Below are positions 15,777 to 25,732 of a DNA stretch of 64,000 nt, piece after piece. The stretch is from the NCBI RefSeq assembly GCF_025210605.1, contig NZ_JAOARI010000032.1:62001-126000 (forward strand), in the 5' to 3' direction. The notes under the pieces were generated by a model that worked only from the letters and a program-made list of their open reading frames with translations, made no database searches and had not been told where the DNA came from. The first letter of the stretch is position 1; the number at the start of each line of letters is the position of its first letter. The position numbers were made by a program, and so were the translations under genes. The stretch is from Halodesulfovibrio sp. Its GTDB lineage: Bacteria; Desulfobacterota; Desulfovibrionia; Desulfovibrionales; Desulfovibrionaceae.

Positions 15777-18474
15777 TTTGTTCTCCCCACAAGAGTTTCC
15801 ACTCTGTAAGTTGTTTTAAAGCATCCATTGGAGTCATGTTGTCAGTATCAAGGTCTTTCAAAGCTGTAAGCAAAGGGTGGTCGACAGGCTCTGTGCTTAC
15901 AGGTGGAGTTTTTGCAGCTTTATTTTTTACCGGAGTTTCCGGCATACCAGGTAGCAGACTTGCCATGGCTGTTGCTTGTGTTTGGCTGGAGCCTTGAGAG
16001 TTGCTTTCAAGTAACGCAAGAATCTCCTTTGCCCTTTTTACAACATTAGCAGGTACTCCTGCAAGGTTCGCAACTTCAATGCCATAGCTTCTGTCAGAAG
16101 GTCCCGGCACAAGACGGCGAAGAAAAACAATTTCACCGCCCCATTCTTTAATGGCGATATTCATGTTGTGGACTCCGGCAATTTTTCCTTCAAGTCCAGT
16201 AAGTTCGTGGTAGTGAGTCGCAAATAATGTCCGGATACCTTTCGACTTGCGGCACAACTCCTCAACAACAGCCCAAGCTAAAGAAAGCCCATCGAATGTT
16301 GAGGTTCCACGCCCGATTTCATCAAGGATAATTAAGCTCCGTTTTGTCGCCTGTCGTAAGATCCTCGCTGTTTCCATCATTTCTACCATGAACGTGGATT
16401 GTCCCTGAGCAAGATTGTCAGATGCTCCGACACGAGAAAATATTCTATCTGCAATGCCGATAGTTGCTTCCCGCGCAGGGACATACGAACCCATTTGCGC
16501 CAGAATGCAAATGATTGCCATTTGCCTGAGCACGGTAGATTTACCAGCCATGTTGGGACCGGTGATGAGAAGGAGTTTACGCTTGTCGTCCACTCGCAGA
16601 TCGTTAGGAATAAAGTTGGAACTTCCTTGCACAGCTTCTACAACAGGATGCCGACCATCTTTAATTGAAATGTGGGTTTCATTATGCAAAGCAGGGCGTG
16701 CCCAATTCCATTTGCGTGCAGCTTCTGCCAGACTTTGCCAGTAATCTAATCCTGCGAGTAAATCTGCCATAAACAGCAGACGGGAGCGGGCTTCCGCCAT
16801 AGTATCTCGCATTTTCTGGAAAAGTTTGTATTCAAGACTCTTACGCTTGTCCGTCGCGGCAAGGAGTTTTTCTTCCAGCTCTTTAAGCTTTGGGGTTGAA
16901 TAGCGTTCTGAGTTTGCGAGAGTCTGACGGCGTACAAAATAGTCAGGCACGTTTGCAACGGAGCCTTTTGGCACATCAAAAAAGTATCCAAACACACGGT
17001 TGTATTTCAGCTTCATTTTTTGAATGCCGGTAGCTTCCTGTTCGGACTGAAGCAATTCCTCAAGTTTGGATTCTCCATGTTCGCTCAACTCTATAAGCTC
17101 ATTGAGTTCGTTATGGAATCCATGCTTGAAAAGACCTCCCTCGGTAATGAGGTTCGGTGGATTATCCACAAATGCTTTGTCGAGCAGTTCGTGATAATCA
17201 GCAAGGTCATCCCAATGTTTGAGTAATTTAGTGAGCCACGGCGGGAGCGTTAGCTGTTGTTCCTCGTCCATGGTAGTATAGTCGGAACCTGCCTGAACTT
17301 TTGACAGTACTTCGCGTACAGTAGGCAACGTGCCGATGCTTTGTCGTAGTGCAACAAAATCTTTAGGCGCAGCGCGGTTTAACTGGATACGGGTGCTGAG
17401 GCGTTCAAGGTCGTATACCAGATCAAGTGCGGTACGGATTTCTTTGCGCAAATTGTCGTTAACGAAAAAGTATTCAACCGCATTTTGCGTTTCAATGATT
17501 GATGTAATGTCGCGCCACGGATGCCGCATTCGTTCCGCTAAAAGGCGACCACCCATTGGCGTAAGTGTGTGATCTAAAACTTGCCAGAGGGTTCCGAGTC
17601 CCTTTCTGCCATCAAGAGTTTTGAACAACTCTAGATTGCGCTCGGTAATGTCATCTAAGATAAGATGCTTAGAAAGATTCAGTGGCTTGAATCTGGAAAG
17701 ATGTGTCAACTCGCTTTTTTGTGTTTGCTTGAGATATGTGAGCAGAGCACCACATGATCTTACAAGCTCGTTGCTTTTTTCAAGCCCTAATGCACCTAGC
17801 TCAGCGATGTTTTGGGAGGCTAAAATCTTTTCGGTGCTGCGTTTCAAATCAAAGAAAGCTTTCACCGGCTTTTTAAGAACAATCGTTTCTGTAAGAGCAA
17901 ACGATGGAGGCGGGGTAAGCTCTTCTGGAATAATGAGTTCGCGTGGTCCCATTTTTTGTGCCCACTGCCATAGGTCAGCTTGCTTTTTCAGCTGCATTCC
18001 TGACCAGTCACCAGTGGAGTAATCGACCCATGCAAGCCCACCTTGATTGTTTTTGGCATCCCAGTACAGGGCACCAAGGAAGTTATGTCCTTTTGCAATC
18101 AGGTTTACATCTTCCACCACAGTGCCGGGAGTCAAAATGCGCTTAACTTCTCGTTTTACAAGTCCTTTCGCTTCGCGAGGGTCTTCAACTTGCTCGCAAA
18201 TTGCAACGTTGTGCCCCTTAGCTAAAATTTTAGGCAAGTACGTTTCTACAGCGTGATACGGTACGCCGCACATTGGAATGCGAAATTCGGAGTTAGAATT
18301 GCTTCTACTCGTAAGAGTGATTTGAAGATCGCGTGCGGCAATTTCTGCATCTTCGAAGAAAAGCTCGTAAAAATCTCCCATGCGGTAGAACAGGAGGCAT
18401 TGTGGGTATTGATCTTTGATGTGGAGATACTGCTCCAGCATCGGGGTCAATTTTGGAGGACGATTTGCAGTCAT
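15763..18474 (-). CDS. mutS: DNA mismatch repair protein MutS
   Basis: A 903-residue mismatch-recognition ATPase. The N-terminal clamp carries the mismatch-contacting FYRMGDFYELFFEDA motif. Connector, lever and clamp regions follow. The C-terminal ABC-type ATPase has Walker A TGPNMAGKST, the STFMVEMMET signature and LDEIGRGTSTFDG (Walker B). Length and order are those of MutS1. MutL is not in the window. The gene is followed on the same strand by a small lipoprotein and preceded by a terminator, so it has its own promoter just upstream of 18474. Confidence 0.98.
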   Translation of the reverse strand: MTANRPPKLTPMLEQYLHIKDQYPQCLLFYRMGDFYELFFEDAEIAARDLQITLTSRSNSNSEFRIPMCGVPYHAVETYLPKILAKGHNVAICEQVEDPREAKGLVKREVKRILTPGTVVEDVNLIAKGHNFLGALYWDAKNNQGGLAWVDYSTGDWSGMQLKKQADLWQWAQKMGPRELIIPEELTPPPSFALTETIVLKKPVKAFFDLKRSTEKILASQNIAELGALGLEKSNELVRSCGALLTYLKQTQKSELTHLSRFKPLNLSKHLILDDITERNLELFKTLDGRKGLGTLWQVLDHTLTPMGGRLLAERMRHPWRDITSIIETQNAVEYFFVNDNLRKEIRTALDLVYDLERLSTRIQLNRAAPKDFVALRQSIGTLPTVREVLSKVQAGSDYTTMDEEQQLTLPPWLTKLLKHWDDLADYHELLDKAFVDNPPNLITEGGLFKHGFHNELNELIELSEHGESKLEELLQSEQEATGIQKMKLKYNRVFGYFFDVPKGSVANVPDYFVRRQTLANSERYSTPKLKELEEKLLAATDKRKSLEYKLFQKMRDTMAEARSRLLFMADLLAGLDYWQSLAEAARKWNWARPALHNETHISIKDGRHPVVEAVQGSSNFIPNDLRVDDKRKLLLITGPNMAGKSTVLRQMAIICILAQMGSYVPAREATIGIADRIFSRVGASDNLAQGQSTFMVEMMETARILRQATKRSLIILDEIGRGTSTFDGLSLAWAVVEELCRKSKGIRTLFATHYHELTGLEGKIAGVHNMNIAIKEWGGEIVFLRRLVPGPSDRSYGIEVANLAGVPANVVKRAKEILALLESNSQGSSQTQATAMASLLPGMPETPVKNKAAKTPPVSTEPVDHPLLTALKDLDTDNMTPMDALKQLTEWKLLWGEQNDAN

Positions 18475-18547
18475 ATGTATTTAGGTGTCTGATTGTTAAC
18501 GTGACAGGGCGGCATGGTACCGTTTTGTTATCTGCTTATATAAAGGT

Positions 18548-18581
18548 AAAAAATGGCGTTGCCCAGAGACAACGCCATTTT
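18548..18581 (-). terminator. Terminator after lapB
   Basis: AAAATGGCGTTG and CAACGCCATTTT pair around an 8-nt loop. The tail on the minus strand is T-rich. It separates the lapA/lapB transcript from mutS. Confidence 0.88.
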
Positions 18582-18608
18582 CTGAAACATGTATAATTAT
18601 CCGCCGGA

Positions 18609-19706
18609 TTAGTCCTGAAGATAAATTCTGAATGCCGCGGTGTGCCAATTTCGACACTTGGGGCAGCTGTAAAATGTTTCGAAGCGCCGTATGCCACAGT
18701 GGCTGCATACAAAACGCTTAACATTACCAATTTGATTTACAAAGAAGCCAAGCTGGTTTTTGAACACTGGCGATAGGGGCTGCTCGTTCATTGCAAAACT
18801 TAAAAGCTCCATGCGGGCTGCCCAAAAATTAGGATTCAGCACCATGGTTTTAGCAAGCCATGCATTTGCCTCTTCAATATTTCCATCATAGAGATAGAAA
18901 CGTGCACAGTAGTACTGGAGGATAATATCCGGTTCTTGCGTATCGAGAGCTTCAACCACTATGTTGCATAGCTTAGTGGCAAAGTCATCGCCGCAAGAAG
19001 CTGCATATTCATCAAGAGACGTATAGATATGTTCGAGCAACAAGAAACGCATACTCGGAGTAATGCTGGCTAATCCATCCTTTAAAATAGAACTGCACTT
19101 GCGGTGTTCGCACTTTTGAGCAGCAAGTGTGAATCTGGCAATCCATGCTTCAACAGAGCCTTTATATATTCGAAGTGCTTTGTTGAAAGCTTTTTTTGCT
19201 TCATTTTCACGACCAAGTGCTAGTAACTCTTCTCCATGCATAACCATATAGTGGGATTGCCCAATCTTGTGACCGAGTTTTCCGTATAGTTTTGAAGCAT
19301 CAATAAAGTTACCAACTTCTGCATACAAAACAGCGAGAGATTGAAGGATCTCTTCTGTGTCACCAGCAAGTTTTCTTGCACGTTCAAAGGATTGTAAGGC
19401 TCTGTCCATAAAGCCGCCACGACGGTAGTCATGACCGAGTTCAAGAAAAGCTCGAACTCTAAATTCCTCATTAAGTCCGGGACGCGCAATAAGATTGTTA
19501 CGCAGTTGTACGGCTCGCTCAATATCACCCTGAGTGCGGTACAGGTTACCAAGTGCTATGTAAATCTCGACTGCGTCGGGGTCATTGCGGACTGCTCTTG
19601 ACAGTTCCGCGATAGTTTCTTTGGTATCACGTTCACCGTGTGGTGTTTCGAGCGTAGCAAAAACAGGTTTCCGTTTAGTGGGAATCAATCGACTCAGCAT
19701 GGACAT
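18609..19706 (-). CDS. lapB: TPR protein with C-terminal rubredoxin-like metal site (LapB family)
   Basis: A 365-residue tetratricopeptide protein ending in CSHCGIRRFETFYSCPKCRNW, the rubredoxin-like zinc site of LapB/YciM. LapB works at the inner membrane with FtsH to control LpxC turnover, so balancing LPS synthesis. The protein begins with a short hydrophilic stretch rather than the clear membrane anchor of E. coli LapB. Anchoring might come from LapA encoded 23 bases upstream. GGAGGA precedes the ATG. Naming is by domain order and the neighbouring lapA-like gene. Confidence 0.82.
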   Translation of the reverse strand: MSMLSRLIPTKRKPVFATLETPHGERDTKETIAELSRAVRNDPDAVEIYIALGNLYRTQGDIERAVQLRNNLIARPGLNEEFRVRAFLELGHDYRRGGFMDRALQSFERARKLAGDTEEILQSLAVLYAEVGNFIDASKLYGKLGHKIGQSHYMVMHGEELLALGRENEAKKAFNKALRIYKGSVEAWIARFTLAAQKCEHRKCSSILKDGLASITPSMRFLLLEHIYTSLDEYAASCGDDFATKLCNIVVEALDTQEPDIILQYYCARFYLYDGNIEEANAWLAKTMVLNPNFWAARMELLSFAMNEQPLSPVFKNQLGFFVNQIGNVKRFVCSHCGIRRFETFYSCPKCRNWHTAAFRIYLQD

Positions 19707-19729
19707 CAGCTGTCCTCCGTAAGTTGCGC

Positions 19730-20104
19730 TTACGCCTCAGTGTCTTTTTCCGGGGTACCTTCAGATTCAGGCTCAATCTCAGGCAGATTTGCTTTTTCAT
19801 CAAGAGGGTTTGTGCGAAGAGCATTTACTTCTTTTTCAAGTTTTTTAACTTGCTTGCGTGCTTTGCGAACGGCGGAACCGAGACGAACACGTTCGAGCAT
19901 GAAGAAGAAAGTAACAGCAAAGGCACCAAAAACAAAAGCACCCAGAATGAGAAAGTAGATTGGAAGTGGAATGGTTTCCCAAGATTTGTACAGCAGATCA
20001 ATCTTCAGAGTGATAACCTGAGACAGTTCTGCTGTATTCTGCTGGAAGAAAACCATACAGAGGAAGAATACAACAACAAGCAAAAGCACCTTAATAAAAC
20101 GCAT
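19730..20104 (-). CDS. lapA: LapA-domain membrane protein
   Basis: A 124-residue protein with two transmembrane helices (about residues 4 to 22 and 47 to 70), the FFQQNTAELSQVITLKI-type stretch of LapA between them, and a charged coiled-coil tail rich in K, E and R. Its position directly upstream of lapB repeats the gene order known in proteobacteria and supports the assignment. It probably recruits the LapB-like protein to the inner membrane. Confidence 0.78.
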   Translation of the reverse strand: MRFIKVLLLVVVFFLCMVFFQQNTAELSQVITLKIDLLYKSWETIPLPIYFLILGAFVFGAFAVTFFFMLERVRLGSAVRKARKQVKKLEKEVNALRTNPLDEKANLPEIEPESEGTPEKDTEA

Positions 20105-20126
20105 AGACTACTCCTTATTACACACC

Positions 20127-20612
20127 CTACGGCAGGGCATCAAAATGAGGTTTCAATTTAGCATAAGTTCCCTGAAGATGTTCAGAGATAAGCCGTACAT
20201 CAGCAAACGTTGCCATAAATGACGAATCACCATCCCAACGTGGAACGATGTGATAATGAAGATGTTCACGAATGCCAGCACCTGCGGAAGTGCCAAGATT
20301 GAGACCGATGTTGATCCCAGTAGGGTTAAATGTTTTTTTGACAATAGTGGTGGACAGTTGCAGCAAGTCCATCAATTCGTGTGTCACATTTGCAGCAAGT
20401 TTGGTGATGCAATTCGTATGTTCATACGGCATTACCATAATGTGACCCACGTTATATGGATATTTATTCATGATGATGAAGTTCTTTTCGCCTCTGTAAA
20501 GGATGAGGCGTTCTTCATCTTCGTCTGTGTGTTCAGGAATGCAAAATACACATGTATCGGGTTTGGGACCCAAAATGTAGTCAATGCGCCAAGGCGCCCA
20601 CATATGTTGCAT
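20127..20612 (-). CDS. HIT-family nucleotide hydrolase or transferase
   Basis: A 161-residue histidine-triad protein with the motif EHLHYHIVPRW, an N-terminal CVFC zinc-binding pair and MVMPYEH upstream. The CxxC and the HLHYHIVPRWDGD form suggest the AP4A-phosphorylase-like branch that handles dinucleoside polyphosphates. It lies 8 bases after the LOG-like gene and 22 before lapA, in one operon. The substrate is not readable. Confidence 0.88.
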   Translation of the reverse strand: MQHMWAPWRIDYILGPKPDTCVFCIPEHTDEDEERLILYRGEKNFIIMNKYPYNVGHIMVMPYEHTNCITKLAANVTHELMDLLQLSTTIVKKTFNPTGINIGLNLGTSAGAGIREHLHYHIVPRWDGDSSFMATFADVRLISEHLQGTYAKLKPHFDALP

Positions 20613-20620
20613 GTTATGTC

Positions 20621-21100
20621 CTAATTGCTTTCAAAATGAGTCGGGAAAAGGCGTATAACTGTTGCAATGGCTTCTTTTGCAGAAGCAACAGGGATAACCC
20701 CGTCTAAATTGTTCCAGCGTCCTATAGAAATAATTGTTTTGCCGGTTTTCATAGCCAGCGCAATTTCGGATAGCGTTCCCCATTCTCCATCAACTGCTAT
20801 AACAGCGGCTGCATTACCTACAACAAGCGCATTTCGCATATTGCCAAGCCCCGTTGCTATAGGAACAGTGACAAAGGGGTTTGCTGCTGTAAGTTCGGCT
20901 CCCGGCAATATCCCGATACTGACGCCATTTCCGTCATAAGAGCCTTTGCAGGCAGCTTCCATAGCACCGCCTAGTCCTCCACATACAATCTCATATCCGT
21001 GTTGTGCAAGCAACAAGCCTATGTCATACGCAGTTTTGCATATGGACTTTGAGCCAGTACCTGAACCAATAATTGCGATGCGTGGGCGGTATTGTTGCAT
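20621..21100 (-). CDS. LOG/TIGR00725-type nucleotide-binding protein
   Basis: A 159-residue Rossmann-fold protein related to the lysine-decarboxylase-like (LOG) family. It has IAIIGSGTGSKS near its start, GYEIVCGGLGGAMEAACKG and a GILPG segment. The PGGxGTxxE motif of true cytokinin-activating LOG enzymes is replaced by VDGEWGTLSEIALA, as in the TIGR00725 group. Activity is therefore uncertain. I start at ATG 21100; the extra 31 in-frame codons upstream look non-coding. Confidence 0.75.
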   Translation of the reverse strand: MQQYRPRIAIIGSGTGSKSICKTAYDIGLLLAQHGYEIVCGGLGGAMEAACKGSYDGNGVSIGILPGAELTAANPFVTVPIATGLGNMRNALVVGNAAAVIAVDGEWGTLSEIALAMKTGKTIISIGRWNNLDGVIPVASAKEAIATVIRLFPTHFESN

Positions 21101-21242
21101 GATTAATGGTTGCTTCCTATCATTATTACCCCTTGCCGATTTACACGGGAAGCGGCGGAAGAGCAAGATTAAGGTTGCAAAAAGAGTATGCAAATTGTTG
21201 TAGTTAGTAGATTAAATCACCGTTTTTATCGCTAACTGTCTA

Positions 21243-23915
21243 TTATTGCCTATTTTTTAACGCGCGATATGCAAAATCAAGTTGTTCTTGTCGTGTTGAT
21301 ATTTTTTCATCCAGTTTAGCAAAAAGAGTCTCTCTAAGCACCTCTCCATATGCTGGTCCTGGTGTAAATCCTAGCAAGTGTAAATCTTTGCCAGATATTT
21401 CCAATGTCGTACTTCGTAAGTACGCTAAAAAATATGAAATGTCTTTTTTAACTGTTTCAAACTTTGTGCGTGCCATCATATAGAGCACACCTTCAAGTGG
21501 AATAGGTGTGAGCGTTTTATACAGCTGGCTGTTTTTTTTCGGATGCGCTCTGTTAAGAATATTAATTGTTGATTTAACCGTAGCGCGTAATTCCATGAAT
21601 TCAGAGTGCTGGCTAGAGGTAAGGTGAAGCCGTTCTATGACTTCTTCTACAGACTCAGCGTCAGATGCTGAAGTAAGCCCGAGCAAATAAATTATCCATG
21701 TTTCCGGATACGGTTTTGTGTACAGCATCCGATACCACTCTAAAACTTTTTCAATCTCTCTTAGCAGCGCATTTTTAGTTGGGGTCAGTTTCAATGTCGG
21801 GTGAATTGCTTCAAGAACTCCGAATTCGTGCATTCGTACTAATGATTGATGTGGGCTGATTTCGTCAAAAATCAATTGCAGTTCATGAAAAATACGTGAG
21901 CCGCTTAATTTCGTAACCAGTTTGAGCTGAAGAGCGTTTTTGATGAGCTTTGTCGTCTGTGGACCGATAGTAAATTCAAATCGAGTTTCAAACCGGATAG
22001 CGCGCAAAATGCGCGTAGGGTCTTCCACAAAACTCAACGAGTGGAGTACGCGAATAACTTTATCGCGAATATCTTTTTGCGCTCCGAAGAAATCTATGAG
22101 TTTCCCGAATTTATTATGGCTGAGCTGAATAGCGAGTGCATTGATCGTAAAATCTCTGCGGTATAAGTCCATCTTAATAGATGAAAGTTCCACCGTCGGC
22201 AGTGAAGCAGGCTGTTCATAATACTCCAGCCGTGCTGTGGCGACATCAAGCCGTTCTTCTTCTCCTGCTGCGTTATTGTAAATGATGATGGCGGTTTTAA
22301 ACTTGGTATGCTGACGTACACGTCCGCCAAGCTTTTTTGCAAGCTTTTGGGCGAAGGCAATGCCATCGCCTTCAACAACTAAATCAAGATCAAGATTCTT
22401 ACGTCCCAGCAACAAGTCGCGGACAAATCCACCGACAACATAGACCGCAACGTTTAATCGGTTGCCCATTTCTCCGGCCATAGATAGCAGCTCAAAATGA
22501 TGTTCTGGGAGACGTTCTCTCAGGAGTGAGCGTACATTGCGTTCTTTCGTTTTGTCCGTAAAAAGCTTGTCGGGTACGCGGGAAGGCTCTTCAACTAACG
22601 TGTTTATAAGGTCTGTGCGGGTGATGACACCCATAAGCCGTGTGTCGATGACAACCGGAACCAACCGTTGCCGTTTGCCGACAATAATTTCCATCACTGG
22701 GTATAAATCGTCATCAGGTGTTACTGTTTGAAACTTTTTGTGCATGTAGGTACTTGCAGGTGCTGAACCTAACCCGTGTGAACAGGCGCGAACCGCTGTC
22801 TGGTATTCGAGATAACCGCTGACAACCGGATTTTGTTTACTTTCAAGCAGCGGAATTGCCTTCAGACCGAAGCGGTTCATGATTGCTTCTGCACTGCACA
22901 TAGAAACAGTCTCGTATTCAAATATAGCAGGCGCGGTCATATGATCGCGCACAGTTTTTTCATGGTGAATCGAAGAGTAGAGCAGACCGAAAAGCTCGTC
23001 TTTGACTTCTGACAGTGGCTTATTTTTTATAGAAGCCGATGCCGCAAAATTATGTCCACCGCCACCTAAAGACTGGCAAATTTGTCCAACATTTACGGAG
23101 TGTATTTTGCTTCGTGCAACAACTTGTACCCGATCATTCATGCGGCATAGTGCAAATAGAACTTTGACTTGCTGCATGTCGATCATTTTATGTGCAAGTA
23201 ACGCAAAATCTCGTACATAGTGAGGCACTGAGGTTTCAGCTATGACAACAGGAATACCGTTAATGTCGTGTGTTGTGGCAGATTCCAGCAGGCTGTTGAG
23301 AATAGATATTTGTTCAACAGTAAGCTCACGGGTTGTAAGCTCGGATATTGTGTTTAAATCCATGCCTTTTGATCGCAACCAGCCGCCCGCCTCAAAATCT
23401 TCTTCCGTCGTTGAATTGAAGGTAAAAGCGCCGGTATCTTCGTAAATGCCCAGCCCTAGCATTGTTGCTTCTTCCGGTGATAGTGAAATATTTTTTTCTT
23501 TTATCAGCAGGGTGATGATGGTCGTAGCAGAACCCCATGCCTTAACCGCAGAGAACGTGGCTGTAAGGTCATCATCCGAGTCTGGATGGTGGTCGTAAAG
23601 GTGAATTTCTAGATCAGGATTTTCTAATGCCGGAGCAACGTGATCTATTCGGCTGCGCTGCCTTGTATCCACAATGACAAGTGTTCTAACCGTAGAAAAA
23701 TCAATGTCTTTCGCATTTTTGAAATTAAAAAGGTATGTTGCGCTTTCGATAAAGAAATTACGAAGGTTTGATTCTTGCGAACCCGGAAAAACGAGTACGG
23801 CATCGTCATAAAGTTTGCTTGCGGCGACGATTGCAGCAAGGCAGTCAAAGTCTGCATTAGCGTGACCGGTAATGAGGACAGGAGCCGGAATAAGTGGTTT
23901 AGGAATAGCGTTCAC
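21243..23915 (-). CDS. tRNA nucleotidyltransferase with DHH and CBS domains, probable A-adding enzyme
   Basis: An 890-residue multidomain protein. A DHH phosphoesterase domain comes first (YDHHPDSDDD at about 108-116, DHHA1 motif SLGGGGHNFAAS). Two CBS domains follow (about 325 to 445, with GVITRTDLI). A class II nucleotidyltransferase head is next (VVGGFVRDLLLG, LDLDLVVEGD, YRRDFTINALA, EDPTRILRAIRF), and an RNA-binding helical tail ends it. This architecture is typical of A-adding enzymes in bacteria with split CCA addition. All catalytic motifs and the long loop between motifs A and B are present. Its start lies 2 bases after the Xer recombinase stop. Confidence 0.88.
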   Translation of the reverse strand: MNAIPKPLIPAPVLITGHANADFDCLAAIVAASKLYDDAVLVFPGSQESNLRNFFIESATYLFNFKNAKDIDFSTVRTLVIVDTRQRSRIDHVAPALENPDLEIHLYDHHPDSDDDLTATFSAVKAWGSATTIITLLIKEKNISLSPEEATMLGLGIYEDTGAFTFNSTTEEDFEAGGWLRSKGMDLNTISELTTRELTVEQISILNSLLESATTHDINGIPVVIAETSVPHYVRDFALLAHKMIDMQQVKVLFALCRMNDRVQVVARSKIHSVNVGQICQSLGGGGHNFAASASIKNKPLSEVKDELFGLLYSSIHHEKTVRDHMTAPAIFEYETVSMCSAEAIMNRFGLKAIPLLESKQNPVVSGYLEYQTAVRACSHGLGSAPASTYMHKKFQTVTPDDDLYPVMEIIVGKRQRLVPVVIDTRLMGVITRTDLINTLVEEPSRVPDKLFTDKTKERNVRSLLRERLPEHHFELLSMAGEMGNRLNVAVYVVGGFVRDLLLGRKNLDLDLVVEGDGIAFAQKLAKKLGGRVRQHTKFKTAIIIYNNAAGEEERLDVATARLEYYEQPASLPTVELSSIKMDLYRRDFTINALAIQLSHNKFGKLIDFFGAQKDIRDKVIRVLHSLSFVEDPTRILRAIRFETRFEFTIGPQTTKLIKNALQLKLVTKLSGSRIFHELQLIFDEISPHQSLVRMHEFGVLEAIHPTLKLTPTKNALLREIEKVLEWYRMLYTKPYPETWIIYLLGLTSASDAESVEEVIERLHLTSSQHSEFMELRATVKSTINILNRAHPKKNSQLYKTLTPIPLEGVLYMMARTKFETVKKDISYFLAYLRSTTLEISGKDLHLLGFTPGPAYGEVLRETLFAKLDEKISTRQEQLDFAYRALKNRQ

Positions 23916-23917
23916 AC

Positions 23918-24835
23918 TTACATCCTTGAACGGGGGTGGAATTGCTTGTGGATTTTACGGAGTCTGTCAGCTTGAACATGGGTGTATATTTCGGTGGCAG
24001 AAATGTCCGTATGTCCGAGCAGCAATTGTACTGTACGCAAGTCTGCACCGCCATCAAGAAGATGCGTTGCAAATGAGTGCCTGAATGTATGCGGGGAGAC
24101 ACTTTTATGCACTTCTGCCTTGAGCACATAGCGTTGAACTAATTTCCATATTGCTTGCCGTGTCAAACCTTTACCGGAGCGGTTGAGAAAAACAAAATTT
24201 TCAATTGGCGCAAAGTGTGGTCGCCAGTCACGCATATAAAGTTGTAAAACCTGCATAGCGGCATTGTGCATTGGTACAATGCGATCTTTTGAACCCTTAC
24301 CGTGTACGCGTAGCAAGCCACTTTGTAAGTCAAGGTCAATCGGTTTTAATGTGACGCATTCAGTCACACGGAGACCGGAAGCATAGAGCAGTTCGAGTAT
24401 TGCACGGTCACGGAACCCGAGCTTTTTTGTCGTATCCGGTTGTTCAAGTATCACTTTAACTTCTTCAACAGAAAGGACATCTGGCAGCGTTTTAGGAAGC
24501 TTAGGATTTTCCAGATATTGCACTGGGTTGGCATTAAGGTAGCTCTCATCAAAACAGTACCGGAAAAAGCCGCGTAGCGCGGATAAGTGTCGGGCAAGGC
24601 TACGGCTATTCAACCCGCCTCTACGAAGATGCATTATATAGAGGAAAATAGACTGATCTGTAACATCTTCAATTCGATATTCTTTTTCTTCCAAAAAGAG
24701 TAGAAAGCTACGTAGATCAGTTTCGTATGATGTAAGAGTATTTTCAGATAACCCACGGGTAACAAGAAGGAACTGCAAGTAACTGTCAATATAAGGATGA
24801 CTGACAGGAAGAGCTTCATGAGGTTGCGTATTCAT
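23918..24835 (-). CDS. xerD: Tyrosine recombinase XerD/XerC-type
   Basis: A 305-residue tyrosine recombinase. It has an N-terminal SAM-like core-binding domain (DSYLQFLLVTRGLSENT) and a C-terminal catalytic domain. The catalytic residues are visible: Arg in LYASGLRVTE, Lys in GKGSKDR, HTFRHSFATHLL, LLGHTDISATEIYTHV. The length is that of housekeeping Xer proteins that resolve chromosome dimers at dif, and no mobile-element features surround it. A C-versus-D assignment is uncertain; D-like is favoured. Confidence 0.88.
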   Translation of the reverse strand: MNTQPHEALPVSHPYIDSYLQFLLVTRGLSENTLTSYETDLRSFLLFLEEKEYRIEDVTDQSIFLYIMHLRRGGLNSRSLARHLSALRGFFRYCFDESYLNANPVQYLENPKLPKTLPDVLSVEEVKVILEQPDTTKKLGFRDRAILELLYASGLRVTECVTLKPIDLDLQSGLLRVHGKGSKDRIVPMHNAAMQVLQLYMRDWRPHFAPIENFVFLNRSGKGLTRQAIWKLVQRYVLKAEVHKSVSPHTFRHSFATHLLDGGADLRTVQLLLGHTDISATEIYTHVQADRLRKIHKQFHPRSRM

Positions 24836-24850
24836 TATGGGTACTCGTAA

Positions 24851-25732
24851 TTAAAAAAAATATTCAAAAATATATTTACCAGATGTTATTAGAATAAAAA
24901 GCATAAGGATTATTTTCAACGTATTAGCAGGCACGTACTTTTGACACATTGCACCAAAGTACATTCCGCCTACTCCTCCAATCCCAAACAAAATGCCTAA
25001 AAAATAGTCAGGCGCAATAGTTTGTGATGGGTATAGGAAAGCAAGCACCTGATAGATTCCGACTCCTGCAATGGATGTTACAAAAGTGCCCATGAGGCAT
25101 GCACCGGCAATTGTGTAAACAGGAAGCCCAAAAAACGTTATAAAAAACGGTGCAATAATAGCGCCGCCGCCTATACCATAAATTCCTCCTACAATACCTA
25201 CCATAAAGGTAAGTAAAAAAATACCGATAGTAGAGGCAGAGAACGTTTTCGTACCAAAAGTATATGAGATTCGTTTTATGGAAAATTCTACTATTTTTGT
25301 TTCGCCGACAATTTGTTGCGGCTGAACCTGTGTTTTCTTGAATTTCACTGAACTGAAAAGCCTGTATCCTATGTAAAGCAATACGCACCCGACAAACAGC
25401 TTAAAGTCTTTAGTGTCTGGCAAGTAGGCAACGCGAATAATGGCTCCAATAGCAACTCCAGGAAGAGTTCCCGCAATAACAGCCCATGTGAGCGGCCACA
25501 CCATTCTACCTTCGCGCATGTAACGCAAGACACCACTCGGGATAGCAATAATATTAAATAATTGATTTGTCGCGCTTACTGATGGACTTGTGTATCCGAG
25601 CACAGACATTTGAAAAGGAAGAAGTAAGAATGCGCCAGAGAGCCCGCTCATCGAAGTAAAGAAGGATATAACAAAAGCTACTGCTGGTGGAATCAACGGA
25701 TGTACTTCAATTCCGGCAATTGGAAACAACAT
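24851..25732 (-). CDS. TauE/SafE-family anion exporter
   Basis: A 293-residue membrane protein with about eight hydrophobic helices and the repeat-like features of the TauE/SafE family (FFTSMSGLSGAFLLLPF near the start, GGIYGIGGGAIIAPFFITFFGLP in the second half). Family members export or import sulfite, sulfoacetate or related anions. In a sulfate reducer a sulfur-anion role is plausible but not shown. It stands upstream of xerD on the same strand with a 15-base gap. Confidence 0.88.
   Translation of the reverse strand: MLFPIAGIEVHPLIPPAVAFVISFFTSMSGLSGAFLLLPFQMSVLGYTSPSVSATNQLFNIIAIPSGVLRYMREGRMVWPLTWAVIAGTLPGVAIGAIIRVAYLPDTKDFKLFVGCVLLYIGYRLFSSVKFKKTQVQPQQIVGETKIVEFSIKRISYTFGTKTFSASTIGIFLLTFMVGIVGGIYGIGGGAIIAPFFITFFGLPVYTIAGACLMGTFVTSIAGVGIYQVLAFLYPSQTIAPDYFLGILFGIGGVGGMYFGAMCQKYVPANTLKIILMLFILITSGKYIFEYFF

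Noticed and set aside
23918..24835. Tyrosine recombinase as evidence for a mobile element
   Set aside because: Full-length housekeeping Xer type, operon-embedded between core genes, with no attachment repeats or cargo.
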